Source: Trichaptum fuscoviolaceum (Eukaryota > Basidiomycota > Agaricomycetes > Hymenochaetales > Trichaptaceae). From it: a DNA stretch of 64,000 nucleotides. The notes under the pieces are model-generated. The model worked only from the letters and a program-made list of their open reading frames with translations, did no database searches and was not told the DNA's origin. The stretch is from the NCBI GenBank assembly GCA_910574455.1, contig CAJSYZ010000003.1, positions 1,922,001 through 1,986,000 on the forward strand. Reading direction: 5' to 3'. The position numbers were made by a program, and so were the translations under genes. Positions 45,772 through 58,500 of the stretch are shown here, one piece after another; position 1 is the first letter of the stretch; every line of letters begins with the position of its first letter.

Positions 45772-47860
45772 TCATCGTGTGTCCCAGTTGGGCTGCTTCG
45801 GTTCTTCACGATGTTCAGGATCCAGGTCTTCCGTATCCATGACTGCTACGCGAGGCGCATACTCAGCTTCACCATCCGAAGGTCTCCATGCCAGAGAGCC
45901 AGCGATCTGTAGACTAGTATCAATACTGCGCTTGTGGAAATCTTCTTCCATGCGCTGAGTCGCTGACGCCATTTAACAACCGGGAAACGCTGGACAGGCA
46001 ATCGAGCATGCAAGATAGCACCCTCGTCTTCCGTAGACTTAAGCACCATTTGAATTGTCATCGTAAGCTGGGACAACATGTGTGCTGATGAACTCGATTT
46101 GACAGGGAACCAATGTAACCAAAGTCAGATAGCAGATTAGAGACAGAAAATATGAACTTACCCATCCAGGCATGAGACCGAGACCACCAAGACGAGCACA
46201 AACACCAAAGGCACCTTTGCGACCGAACTCGACAGCGACTAAACCGAGCGGCTCATCACGCGAAGGGATCAAAGCGAAGTCGGCACCACTGAACAAGTAC
46301 GGAGGCAGAGCAGTTTACTCCGGCTTCGAGTACACTCGGTCCCGATACATCTCCATGAGACGAGGCAGCAAAACGACCGTACAAATCAATGACGGCATGA
46401 TCTCGAGCTCCCAGTGTCCGTCTGCAGTATTGTCCATCTGGAAGTCCACTCCTCTGTCGAAACCCCACGTACTGAACGGACCACAGGCGAGGAAGTGAGG
46501 GACACGGCGCCGTTGAGCATAATTCCTGTCCGCATGCACAACAGTATAGGCTGAAGCAGCAGTACCAGACCAGTCTAACGCAAACTGAATCAGTAAGTAT
46601 ACAGCACATATAGGAATAAAAGCGCGTACATTGCACAATAGTATGCTCGCCTGTCCACCAAATTTCATCATTATCAGACAAGCTCTTATCTATGCTCGTC
46701 ACATCTCATACGCAGCCCACGTCATCAAGTTCTGTCCGTAATTCCACGAGTACCTGAACATATCAGCGCCTGGTGCGTGAACGTGTACTTCCCAGAGCCC
46801 AAGTCAAACCCGAACGCATCGTTGTCGTAGTCCGCGGAGGGGAAGACCATGGGATTGCGGGCGGAGTCCTTGCGCAAGAGGAGATGGTCGCGTGCGTTCG
46901 TTGACGAGGTGCCGTCCTGCGAAGGCGGGTTATTCAAAGTGATGTCGATAATATCGTCTGACACGCCCGTCAGCGTCGCGTTCCGCGCTCACGAGCCCAT
47001 CCCAGCACCCAAAATCATTGCAGGATCGGTCTTTGCAACTGCTCCGCAGTTCACTGCGGTGATCGAGGGGCTTCCACCCTTGCCCGAGCTTGAGACGATG
47101 AACGAGATGCTCGTCGTCACCTGCGCACAGTTTATCGGGACATTAGATTCCAAGCTGATATCGACCGTCGTCGCATTCGCATCGCCCGACCCCGTCTAAA
47201 TTCGAGCATCGTGACCTGGCCTGAACCTCGTCAACTGCGGAGGGACCGTGACCCGCTGCGCGTCAGGCACAAGCAGCTTGAAGCTATACAGATCCATCGT
47301 GATACTATTCAAGCGTCCCTAGAACGGCGTGTTGCTGTTGTTGAAGAACGATGACAGCGAGTCTTGCAATGTTAACGTAACAAACGGCGCAAACAGATTC
47401 TTCATGACCGTCCCGCTCAACTCCCCGCATGCGAGGCAGCCCATAAGCCCAATTCGATTTCCGTCTGATTTGAACCAGGTAGCTGCTTGAAATGCGTCCC
47501 ATCTCCGCGCTGCACAAGGTCAAATCCATCCTGGAAGGCAGCATAGACAGAGCGGAGGTAGTTGAACTGCGTGTACATGCGCCGCGCCTCTGACGTCGGG
47601 TCAAAGTGATCAAGCGATTTCGAATCATTGTAGCAGCCTGTAAGAGCCTTCTGCAACGGCATGTTGAAATATTGATGTGAGCCGAGCTTATAGCATCCAT
47701 AACGCTGCCATGCGGGGTTGGCGGGCATAGCTTGACGACTGTTCCAAGATCAGCGTTCAGGTCTTGAGAGATATGAAATGACATGTGAAAAAGGTACTGA
47801 CCCAATAGATAATTGCTAGCACCGTTATCTCTGTTCCTTGCCGTAGCACGTACCAACTAG
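45772..47860 (-). pseudogene. AGS1: Alpha-1,3-glucan synthase relic with internal deletion
   Basis: Intact Ags1-type enzymes exceed 2,000 residues and join an amylase-like domain, a GT5 glucan synthase domain and a multi-helix exporter to make cell-wall alpha-1,3-glucan. Here only pieces remain, in the right order. Amylase-domain parts: ANPAWQRYGCYKLGSHQYFN and TQFNYLRSVYAAFQDGF (47730-47420), FAPFVTLTLQDS (about 47390), DHLLLRKDSARNPMVFPSAD (about 46870), and VVHADRNYAQRRRVPHFLA with GPFSTWGFDRGVDFQMD (46550-46430). The match then jumps to AVIDLYGRFAA, MEMYRDRVYSKPE and FALIPSRDEPLGLVAVEFGR (46390-46200), which lie late in GT5, so several hundred residues are gone. In-frame stops and frame changes break it throughout. 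The N-terminus and exporter are absent. It cannot make a working enzyme. Confidence 0.9.
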
Positions 47861-47954
47861 TAAATCAGGAAGCGTCAGGACGCGTCAGTTACTACTAGTA
47901 TAAGAAGAAAGTCCCCGACACGAAGCGTAGCTGAGGGAGGGATAGTTTCCCTGA

Positions 47955-48059
47955 TGTAGCCAGTAAGTGGACTGATGTAGCTAGTACCCGGACTAGTGTA
48001 GCCAGTACATGGACTAATGTAGCAAGTACATAGACTAATGTAGCCAGTAAGTGGACTTA
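47955..48059 (+). repeat. 21-bp tandem repeat, five units
   Basis: Five head-to-tail units of 21 bp with consensus close to TGTAGCCAGTAMRTGGACTRA, without gaps: 47955, 47976, 47997, 48018 and 48039. Because 21 is a multiple of three, the minus strand stays open and reads a TGYIS-type repeat, but this looks incidental. It lies just upstream of the glucan-synthase relic. Confidence 0.85.
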
Positions 48060-49670
48060 TGGACTCAGGGACTTCGGGACAGGTGCGGGGGAACCTCGGA
48101 CGAAGTAGCAGTTCCCACGGAATTATGATCGGCAAGGCCCAGGGCAAGCCAGGGGATCTGCCCCCAATTGGACTGACCGATAAACTGACATCCACATCGC
48201 TAACCCACCTTTCGTGCTCAGCACTCTTGCTGTCTGAAGCAACTCCTGCATTCACGAAAATGTCCTCTTGAAACAAGTCGTTATCGAATAAGACGAAAAC
48301 AGCAGAGTCCACTCAAAGTCGGGATGGACGGCAATGTTGGACGCCCCTTTAGGGCGTTGAAAACCAGTCTCTAATCTGGACGCATCGCTTTGACATTATG
48401 CTTGAAGCCACCGTGCAGACAGTACTAGCGAAGCTAGTGAGGTGAATCTGTGGCATTTTCAACTACGCGGAGCGAACGAGAATGCGGGTTTTACTTGGTT
48501 TAGAGTTGTTACTCTTGACAGGAAAAAGGCTCGAGAAAGCAGCCGGTTATAGGCCACTCGGCATGTATGGTGAGCTGTTAGGTCTCAACGGAGTACTCCT
48601 GTTACGTTGACCGGACGCCAACAGAATGATTATGCTTCTTAATCTCTTCTGATTGTTTCTCACCGGATAATGCTCCCGTATAAATTTCCCGCTTTAGCTG
48701 AAAGTATTTGCATTGCTTCAATCGTTCGGTATCTGATTGGTCTTCCGTACGAACAGCAGCTGAGAGCATCCTTTTTTCATAGGCGTGCTGATTACATGTA
48801 TGTATATTCATTCAAATTTCGCGTGTTCATATCTTATTTCATTCTCAGTTAGTTTATTCATCTCTGGAGCTTCCCAGCCATTCGCTGACGGATGAGTGAC
48901 CAGCTCAAGGAATCCCGAACTGTACCTCTCTTCAGCTTCATAGCATACGAAAAAAATCGCGAAATATTCGCTCGATACTTGACTTTGTCTATTCATGGAT
49001 ATCTATCCGGCATCATCGACCCTGCATATCTTGCTTTCTTCCATCATGCCAGACTGCCCGAAGTGTTCAGTCCAACCCACTTCTCTCACATGTGTGTGAC
49101 TTGCCTGACTACTTTTGCTCGATCAGGGGAAAACTGCAATGTCCATGAATCGTACTCGCCCAGTCGAATAAAGTTCTAGCCGCTCGGGCAAGAAGATGAG
49201 CTCGCGGGGAAAGGGACCCTTTGCACCGCTGGTACTACTAGTACTGCTGTAGCTTAAATTTCAAGCTGGGGATGGCTGTGCTATCTTCTGACTGTTGGTG
49301 GTTCTCTGATAAATTCAAGACTCAGACATATTTCTTGAATGTTATTGACAACTGTACTACTTCGAATTGCCTGAAAGGGGGCTTAATCCTCACTGCACTT
49401 TGAAATACTTGACGACGTGTTCCAGCGGTTTCGTTTACCAGGCTTTGGTATCCGGGGTACTACTCCAGCTTTCTTACAGCAATGGTCTATGTTTGCTCTG
49501 GGGTCGCCTTTAGTTGAGAGCTATGATGTTAAGCGGCTACTAGTATGCATGCAGGTCACGAGCGGCACCATTGCTTCTGCATATAAAACGGCAGCCCATG
49601 GAGGGAGATCGCTTCTTCCTGCAGGCCGAAGTCCTCCCGTACTCTGATCTGCTTAACCGGGATCTCTGAA
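48060..49670. other. Intergenic between relic and MFS gene
   Basis: No supported gene; short frames only. The right end holds the MFS promoter. Two of the CTACTAGTA 9-mers lie here (49235 and 49537). Confidence 0.45.
49582..49588 (+). promoter_or_regulatory. TATA box of the MFS transporter gene
   Basis: Exact TATAAAA in GCATATAAAACGGC, 83-89 bp upstream of the ATG at 49671, a typical fungal distance. Confidence 0.55.
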
Positions 49671-52260
49671 ATGGCTTCAGAAGTCGAGAAGCACAGCCTT
49701 GATGCATCAAGCGACATGGAGCTTGCGCAAGGGGCTTTGTATGACAAAAAGTCTCCTGAATATCGAGCAATGACGAAGAGAGTGCTGTGGAAGTTTGATC
49801 TACATGTTCTCCCACCGTTGGCACTGGTGAGTCCCCGCAATTACATCTTGATTTGAACCCATTGTCATTCTAAAGCAACCACTTCTGTTTAGCTTTGGCT
49901 GGCAAACTTTATCGACAGGACCAATATAGGAAATGCTCGGTGTGTTCTTTATTTGATAATCAGGAAAATAAACTCATGTTTTGTATTTTTTTCCATTGCT
50001 TACAGGATCGCTGGATTGCAAACAGATACGCACCTCAAAGGAAACCAATTCAATACTGCATTAGCTGGTAAGCTCGATGGTCAATGCTGTTGACTGCGTG
50101 TTTGATCTTCCGTGCCATAGTGTTTTATGTTTCGTGAGTCCAAAACAAATCCCGTTGATGAGCTTGTCTAAGAGTGAAATGCCCTACCATAGGTATATAT
50201 GCTCGGAATTGCGTGAGTTAATCACCTACTGCTATGTCTACATCTATACATTTTCCCCTTAGCCTCGAACTGGATCTTGAAAAAGACGAAACCCAGCAGA
50301 TGGCTCCCGTTCATCGTCGCCGCTTGGGGTGTAGTAACAACGCTCAGTGGTCTTGTTCAAAGCTTTGGAGGTTTGGTCGCGGTTCGGTTCATGCTCGGCC
50401 TATGTGAGGGTGGCCTTCTCCCAGGCATTGTGAGCAAGAAGTCTATTTTCATTTGGGAAGCCCCACACCTAAATGCTTATTGAAGATTCTTTACTTGAGT
50501 ACGATTTACAAACGCCACGAGCTCCAGTATCGGTGAGTAAATGCCAAGCGCGAAACAAGAGTACTTCCGTTTAACCAATTATGTTTTAACTTCTTAGTGT
50601 GGGGGTGTTCTATGCATCTGGTAAGCGCATTCTCTCAGGGCCACAGAAACTACTGGAAGACTCACAAGTGCATAGCTTCCTTGTCTGGTGCCTTTGGTGG
50701 TGAGTTTACAACTCGATGATTTGTTTTGTGAAATAACCATTGTTGACGTCTGACTAGGCTTACTCGCAACGGCTATTTTGAAGATGGACGGCATTGGCGG
50801 CCTTGCAGGCTGGCGTTGGATCTTTATTCTAGAAGGAATCGCGACTTTTTTGATTGGATGTTCATCCGCCATATTTCTTCCGGCTGACATTCCGTCTGCA
50901 AAATTCTTGAACGCCGAGGAATTGGAGTTTGCTTGTGAGTTGGTGTCTTCATGTCCTTGGCGTGATTTCGTTTGCTGAATTCGTGTATAGTGCGTCGTTT
51001 CCGAGCTGGGAATTCCGCCGCCTTGCAAGTCCCATTATCCGATGCTGCTGAAAGAATTCGGCGTGAGAAATACGATGTCGAACATGTCGAACATCCCAGT
51101 ATCAGGAGAACGAGCCCGGAAGTCGTGAATCAGGAGGATGAGCAGTTTGAGTGGAGGGAAATCATCAGAGGTACGAGCATATAAGTGTATGACAAATGTC
51201 AAAATCTAACTAGATGGCTGGAAGGCTGCCTGGACATTCAATGCTGGTTGACAGGAATTGCGTATCTTGGGCTCATCGTGAGCTTGTATAGCTACTCCCT
51301 CTTCTTGCCCACCATCATAGCAGGCTTGGGCTTTTCGGGTGGGGCAGCGCAATTGCATACTGTACCGCCATATGTTCCAGCTGTTGTCTTGACTTGTGGG
51401 TGGTAATGCATTCACAAAGGAATTGAGAATTGACAACAGATATGCATCTATATCCAGTGGTCGTCGCCATTCTTGCAGACCGTCTGAAGTGGCGTGGTCC
51501 GTTTATCCTTATGCTAATGCCCGTTACTATCGCTGGTAGGATATAGTATATCTCGAAGAGGGTTTCTAATACTCATGACAATCTTCACAGGTTACGTCTT
51601 AGCGATAAAGGCCGAGACTAACACGGCTCGGTACGCAGCTGTATTCCTCATGGCCGCTGGGGTGTATCCTTCCGGACCTTGCATCTTGTCGATTCTACCG
51701 AATAACTCCAGCGGGCATTACAAGAAGGCCACAACTACGTAAGAATATTTCTAGCTCACATTCGCTAATTTAAATCGTAAACCCGTCCTCTTTTTGTACA
51801 CAGAGCATTGCAGCTGATGATTGCGAACACTGGGTAAGCATTCTCATTAGCATTTTCAAAATCTCTCCTGATTTGTGATATACGTACAGAGGTTTCATTG
51901 CGACTTTCGCGTATACTGCAGGTTAGCGAAACCATTCCGAGTCTCTCGTAGTCATTGAAGACCTTACCGCCATGCATCTGTAGACCAAGCTCCCAAGTAC
52001 ATTCGTGGGCACACAATCGCCTTGGCCTTTGTCTGCGTGACATGGGTTTTCACTGCTGCAAATGTGTAAGCATTATTTTGTCTGCGTAAGGGCGTTCGTC
52101 ATCTCAAACATCCTGTAGTGCATACTGTACCTGGGAAAACAAGGCACGGGCAGCGGGAAAGAGACAAGGGAACATAGAGAAATATCAAGAATTGTGGGAT
52201 TCTGGCAAAACCAGAGCTCCAATTGGAGACAGAAGTCCAGATTTCCGTTTCACGTTGTAA
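49671..52260 (+). CDS. MFS transporter, allantoate permease (Dal5/ACS) type
   Basis: Plasma-membrane proton symporter of the anion:cation symporter family, which carries organic anions such as allantoate, nicotinate or pantothenate. Start at 49671 (MASEVEKHSLDASSDMELA). TM1 ends with the family motif NFIDRTNIGNARIAG (two exons). Later parts: WLPFIVAAWGVVTTLSGLV, FGGLVAVRFMLGLCEGGLLPG, GGLAGWRWIFILEGIATFLI, a charged central loop (DAAERIRREKYDVEHVEH), LGLIVSLYSYSLFLPTII, ADRLKWRGPFILMLMPVTIAG, YAAVFLMAAGVYPSGP and YIRGHTIALAFVCVTWVF. The tail reads GKRQGNIEKYQELWDSG and stops at 52260. About a dozen introns; about twelve helices and 500 residues, the usual size. No defect seen. Substrate cannot be inferred; the nearby FAD monooxygenase is too far to imply linkage. 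Confidence 0.92.
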
Positions 52261-52522
52261 CTCGGACACGAATGTATGAATGTGAAGGAGAGGAAGTCAT
52301 GAACATCAATTTATTATCTACACATGTGTCGTGAGCGCATCATAAGTATCTGTACTAATAGATACACAGTTTACAAGCTGGTTTGGATACAGTAAGTCGT
52401 CAGAATATAGATCGAAGACGAAAACAGATCGTTCGTGAAAATGCAAAGTTAGGGAGTGCAATCAAACATAGAATCTGAAATCTCAAAGTCAGAACTTGAT
52501 CAACCGGAGAGATTTGAGTAGC

Positions 52523-55500
52523 TCACTTCTTGTTTATCTGGTACAACAATAAATTCAAATTAAATTTCGCCATGTTATCAAACAAAGCAAAGGAGACACG
52601 ATTCTCAAATTGTGCCTGTAGGAGATCCTCTATGCGCACTTCCGTCTCCGCTATCAAAGTAGACGACCCCAAACTCGTGTTGTAGAGCTCGATATTGAAT
52701 GCTCCAGCTCTGTTCGAAGACATGACAATGTCGACGCGGTCGAATTGTCGAGGAGAATACTGGTCGATGGAAAGGAGAATGCCCTTATCGTAGAAATCTT
52801 GAGCACTGTATCTGAAGGAGCCGAACTGAGGTGATTTGCCAGTCCGCTGAAGGTCTCGAAGATGAAAAAACTGCTTTGTAAATGGCATAACAAATCTCTT
52901 TTTGCTATACCAAAATTCATGTAAGATGCAATCACACACGCGAAAAAATCATAGCATACCTCTTTCCTCTTTGCATAGTATTCATGGCAGCCTCGATATA
53001 GTTGTTGTAGCTCTTAATCTGCTCCTCGTAGTACTTCTTGCGTTCTGACAGGTGTTTAAGGGCTTCGGCCATGCTTTCGAGTTCCTGTTGACGCTGCAAA
53101 CGCTTGCGGTGCTTACTACGGACATCGCCAGCGATGGCGTTCAATATGCCCTGATATCCATCTTCACGCGTCACTTTCCCTTGTTTCTCTAATTCCAACA
53201 GGAAATATATTGCATGGGCCTTGACTTCCTTGAATGTTAGTCTGAAGAAATGATGAATATCTATACTTGTTGTAATTGCATGCTCACTCACGATCGAATA
53301 TCATCTAATCGGTATGCAGATTCGGCTCCTGTCGTAGATGGCATACGCCGTTGACGTTGACGCATGTTATCGTTCATCAGTTCTCTGTCGACAATATCTT
53401 CCCAGAACATCTCATGTTCCTCGGAGACTGGTTGCATTAGACACTCCACTAGGTCCTTTGCTGGTTGCACTCTGAGAATTGCGAGAACTGCCCTCTTCCC
53501 CTGGACCCAGAGAGCCTTCTCTTCGGCATGAGGATCTACCAGACTGGTTAGCCACAAGTTCAATAGAGCATAATGAAAAGATTACCTTTGACACTAGCAA
53601 ATCGGTTTGTAAGCTCCAGAGTGATAGCGGCATCGCGCGCTGCATTCAATTCCTCAGAACCAAGATTAGGAACACCACCTAATTCTACTAAAATAAGTCG
53701 CAGTGGGTCATCGCGTGAAGCTGCGAGCCTGTCAAGGTTCTGCGACAGCAGAGAATGCATCGCATAGATTTCATTCGGGGATATGTAGATAGGTTTTGGT
53801 TGCACCGCGACATCCAGGAACTCATTGGCGCTGTACTGCGTTTCCGCATCTTGGACATCGGCAACTTCGAGAGTACGTTAGTTCTAATACTAAGATTGGT
53901 AACGCCGAAGGAATACCTTCGAAGAACCATGCCCTCATCTGTTTACCAGCTTCTGCCACGTACTTATCGAGCGGGTGAAGGCAAGGGTCATCTTCACCAA
54001 AGACAGTGCCGGACGCGATCTTTGTCAGCATCTTTGATATCTGAGCTAAATTCCTCCGAGCGGCGATATCAACGGTGTTTGGCACAATGTCGAACGTCTC
54101 AGGAGTCCTGTCAAATACCCGTAAGTAGTTTAAGCGGGGTTCGAAGACTCATGCGTACACTATCGCCGGGTTTATGAATCTATAATACAGTAAACGGCTT
54201 AGAGGTACTGCATATACCTCATCCGGCTGATGGGGAAATTTCACCTAAAGTCACAACATCAGAGGGAGAGTCACCTTCTGAACACGAAGACTCTACCTTA
54301 AGAGCATCCAATATCTCCCTGGCAATGTAACGCAATGAGTATGGCATCTTCTTGGTCGACGAAACGATTGCTTCAACGAAGTCCTTCGTGATTGCATGCA
54401 ATTTCTGCAGATCTGTTAATTGAACTCAGATGAATGAAATCCTGAGTCAAAGTGTGTAGCATACTCTGTATAAAGACAAGGCGAGTGTCAGGATCCATCA
54501 CCGCATCACGGTAATTGATATCCTTCGGTTTGTTGCTTCGCATTCCAGTCCGCATTTCCTCGATATTTATCAAAGCACGGTAGATCTGATACGTTTCAGT
54601 CGTGATTAAGATCTACATTTCAGAGAAGATGGGAAAAGCATACATTGCATGGGTCGGTCTCAAGGTCAAGCTTCGTTTCGTTTACCACTCCATCGATCAC
54701 GGTCCAAATGTGCTGTTGTAACGTATCCCTGAGATAAGTGACTTGCTTGGGACGGCCATATTGGAGAGCAATAGAAAGATATGTAGGAACTTCTTGCAGA
54801 CTTGAATCAGGCGTAGGAATAGTAGCTACATCTCCTTTGATGGACGTCTGGAAAGACATAAAAGTGTTTAAGTAAAAGTTTGAACGAACTGTAAGTATAC
54901 TTACCTGGAACAGCTTCAACAGCAGATACTCTTCTCGGCGATCCTGGCCGTAGCCGAAAAGAGTCAATACTACACGCTCTACTAGCTTCTTGTTCTTGTC
55001 GGCAATATCAATCTTTGCTAATTGGCGGAATAGCTTTGACAAATAGTCACTGCGTGTTTGTAGAAGGTAGAAAAGCTGCTGATAAAGCTCGAGCTTGTGT
55101 TTTGTTTCCTGGTCGAGAGTACTGGGTCCTGCAAAGGGGTCACCATGTGCAGCAAGGATACTTGCCCGAGAAGCGTGTGCTGCAGCGGTGTCACCGCCAT
55201 GACGTCTTCGGGCCTTCAGAAGCTCTTCGAAGCTCTTTACATTCTGAACCACCAGGGCAATCTTGACATCCAACTCGTTTACTTCCGTCTCAAGTGCCTG
55301 GTTTGCGCGAATGCTCTGTACAACACGCTTCCGCAGGCGTTCGAGCTCAATCTCGTCTTCAAAATCAGCTTCCGAGTCGTCTAGAAGATGCACAAAGTTC
55401 TTGATGGTACCAACATTGACGTTGTGGCCTAAAGTGAGCTGGCGATACTGTTCTCTTGTCTCTTTGCCACGGTAAAGTGACTGTATCTTGACCACCTTTT

Positions 55501-58500
55501 CAAGATTCTCGCGGTAGTAACGCATCTTAGCTTGGAACCTTTGACGATGCAGATATCCGCGCAAGAGTGCTTGCAGATATGTCGCCTCGTTATAGCTGTT
55601 CCTTAGATGGTCGCGCCATGCAAAGTAGTCTCGCCGGACAATAGCGCCTCGAGCAGCACTTTGGAACCCGATCACATCCGGCTGCACGAAATCGAGCTTC
55701 TTGCTCTGTTCCTTGCGTTGCTTCTTCACCAACGCAGCTCGAGCCAATGCTTGCAGCCCACCAACAGATGAGATCACTTTCACTTCTCCCAAAGCCTTGC
55801 TCAGAGCCTTATGTTGCTTTTGCTGCAATTTTGCACGAGCAAAGGCTTGAATGGCAACTATGGCAGGTGTAGCACGCCTGAGTCCACGAATCAAGTTAAG
55901 AAGTCGCTTTCGAGCCAGATAGCAACGTGCTGCAGCCTGTATACGGACAACTACGTCCGCCGCATCGTCAAGCTTCGCAAGCTGCGCCCGAATGCGTCGT
56001 CGCACTAGGACTCCACGAATGTGGGCCTGGACAGCAATCACGCTACTCTCCACCTTCTCCAACGCTCTCTTACGTTCGGCCACTTTCCTTTGCACGAGGA
56101 GAGCCCTTGCCACAGCCTGAAAACGAACCACGCCTTTCATTGTCTTGACTTGTTGAAGTTCCTTGTGCATCTGCTGATGCTTGCGCTTCACAAGTTTCCC
56201 GCGTGCGGCAGCTTGAAGTCTTAGGACTGTGACCTTGCTCTTCACTAAAGCTGCTTTCAGCTTTGCGTATCTTCGTCGCTGTAACACCCCTCTAGACTGG
56301 GCTTGGATTTTGACAAAGGCCTTCTGTAATGCGCGCAGCCGAGCGCGGCGATTTCGCCATTCACGTCTTGCTACTAGACCGCGAGCCTGGGACTGAATAG
56401 CGATGACCCAAGGCAAGAGGTTAACTTGCTGCTTGCGCTCTTCCTGAACTTCCCTGCGAGCAATAGCTCCACGACTTCTGGCCTGAAACCTGACCACATA
56501 TCGCTCAGCAAGGCGCATTCGTGCCCGCTGGGTCGCATGGGCCTTTCTGACGAGGAACCCACGAAGAGTTGATTGAAGCCCAATGATAGAATCCTCACAT
56601 TCGAGGAGAAGGCGATCGCGGCCTGAGAAGCAACTATGTCAATGATATTTATGGATGAAATATGCTTAGAAACTTACGTTCTTCCTCTGATTCAACTTCT
56701 ACCTCTGGTTCCTCATTAATCTCCTTGGCAAGCTCTCGTCCGATGTTTCCGAAGTTGGGCATAGGAACGCCAGCGTCTTTGAGCCCCTTTTCAGTGCGCT
56801 GAAGTTGATCGTCAGAGAACTTCAATTGCCCCACGAGGTTTCCTATTCGTTCTGCTAATCCTCGTCTTGCAAGAAGATGACTTGATATGAGGATTGGACA
56901 TTAGTGTACAGACTTCAGCGATCACAGACAAAACGTATACCTCAATGCATGGATACAATATATCACTTTCGGTATGTTCTTCTTATTGTAGAGGTCGGTA
57001 GTCTCGAAAACAAAGCACTGGAAATTCTGCATTAGAATAACTCAGGATAAAACAGCGCTAGACCTCGCTTACGTCTGGCAAACCAGCTTGTTGTATGAAA
57101 TAAAAGAAGTGATTGATGTTATCTGTTTGCCTATAATCAAGCTTCGGTGTCTAAAATATATATCATGAGCTCCCCTGTGCTAGTCGAACAAGTAAGCCGC
57201 GAGTTCTTACCTCAACGATCCTTCTAACTACATTTTCTCCTAGGAATTGCCGGGCTAGCTTTGCAAGGACAACTCCATTTCGTAAGCCTTCCTCCATTTC
57301 AACGACCCCAAAACCAAGCTCCTCGCCAAGGCATCCTTCGATCCATTGCTGCGCTTCGCCAACGTGACACAAGTACTCATATGCACGAATTAAATGACGT
57401 TGTGTATCGGCCCACAGGCCACCACGTATCCCCAGCCTTGATGAGGGCAATGGCACGGCAGAGCTCAGAGGTGCACCAACCGGGGTGGGAGGAGCAATCA
57501 CATCTTTCGAAAGGCGTAGTCGACCTGGAATACCCGCTACATCATCAGAGGTTGGAGGCGCGAAAGTATCAGTGTCAGGACTGCGGTCTTTGGGAGGTGG
57601 GGGAGGTGGAAAACTCCGCTCCAGCTGAGATGACCATTCTTTCAGACGCTTCTCTCGCCGTTCTTGTCTACTTAATCGTGAATTAGGCTCTGGTGCCTTC
57701 TCTGTTACGACAACCCTGTTCTCCTTTTCAGGTGTTGGAGGAGGTTTCTCCTTCTCGGGAGCTGGTTCGTCGTACTGATCCCCGCTCGCAATGCGAGGCA
57801 GATGACGCCCTAACCTTCTGCCTACGACAATGTTGTCCCCATATTTACCTGTTTTCTTGTTAGCCATATAGGGACTGCGATATTCAGCGGGGAACATGGC
57901 CGATGAATCAACATTCGAGTAAGAAGATGGAGCCACGGGTGGAGGCTTGTATGATGATGTCGAATTCATTCTTGATCGAAGGATATCCGAATAGGGAGAC
58001 TCGGGGCGCGGCGGTACCTTGTCAGTGACAGAGTCTCTTCTCGAAAGCCTATCGGTAAAGAGCGCAGACTTAGTAGGCGATTCTGGAGTGAAGGTTGACT
58101 GCCTATTGGGCTTTACAGGGGAAGAAGGAGTAGGCGTTTGTCGAAGTTTATCTGGCGAAGAGGGTCGCAGAGTTGGTCGATGAAGTAGGTCATCCGAGGA
58201 AGCAGAGAACGAGTTCCAACGAGATATCTCTTCAGAAGCTGACACCCGACCGATTTTCGTCGGGGAAGAAGAACGAAGGAGCTTATCTGGAGAAGAGGGT
58301 TGTACATTCTTCTCCGGAGAGGAGGACCGGACATTGCTGCCGGAGGACAAAGAGGCAAATGGATCTTTCTTTGACAGTTTGGTCGGTGAAGAGGGAGTGG
58401 AGTAGGTCGGAGTTCCATACAATGATGTAGGACGGAGACGTCGGGGACCAATATCTTCAATAGAGGTTGAAGAGGAAGTACCAATTCGCGGAGTGTTGTC

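Noticed and set aside
46849..47199. 116-codon plus-strand frame
   Set aside because: Antisense to the glucan-synthase relic; the minus strand matches a known family there.
47875..48312. 145-codon minus-strand frame with repeated TGYIS-like units
   Set aside because: The repeat is a 21-bp DNA tandem array, so the frame stays open automatically; no other protein feature.
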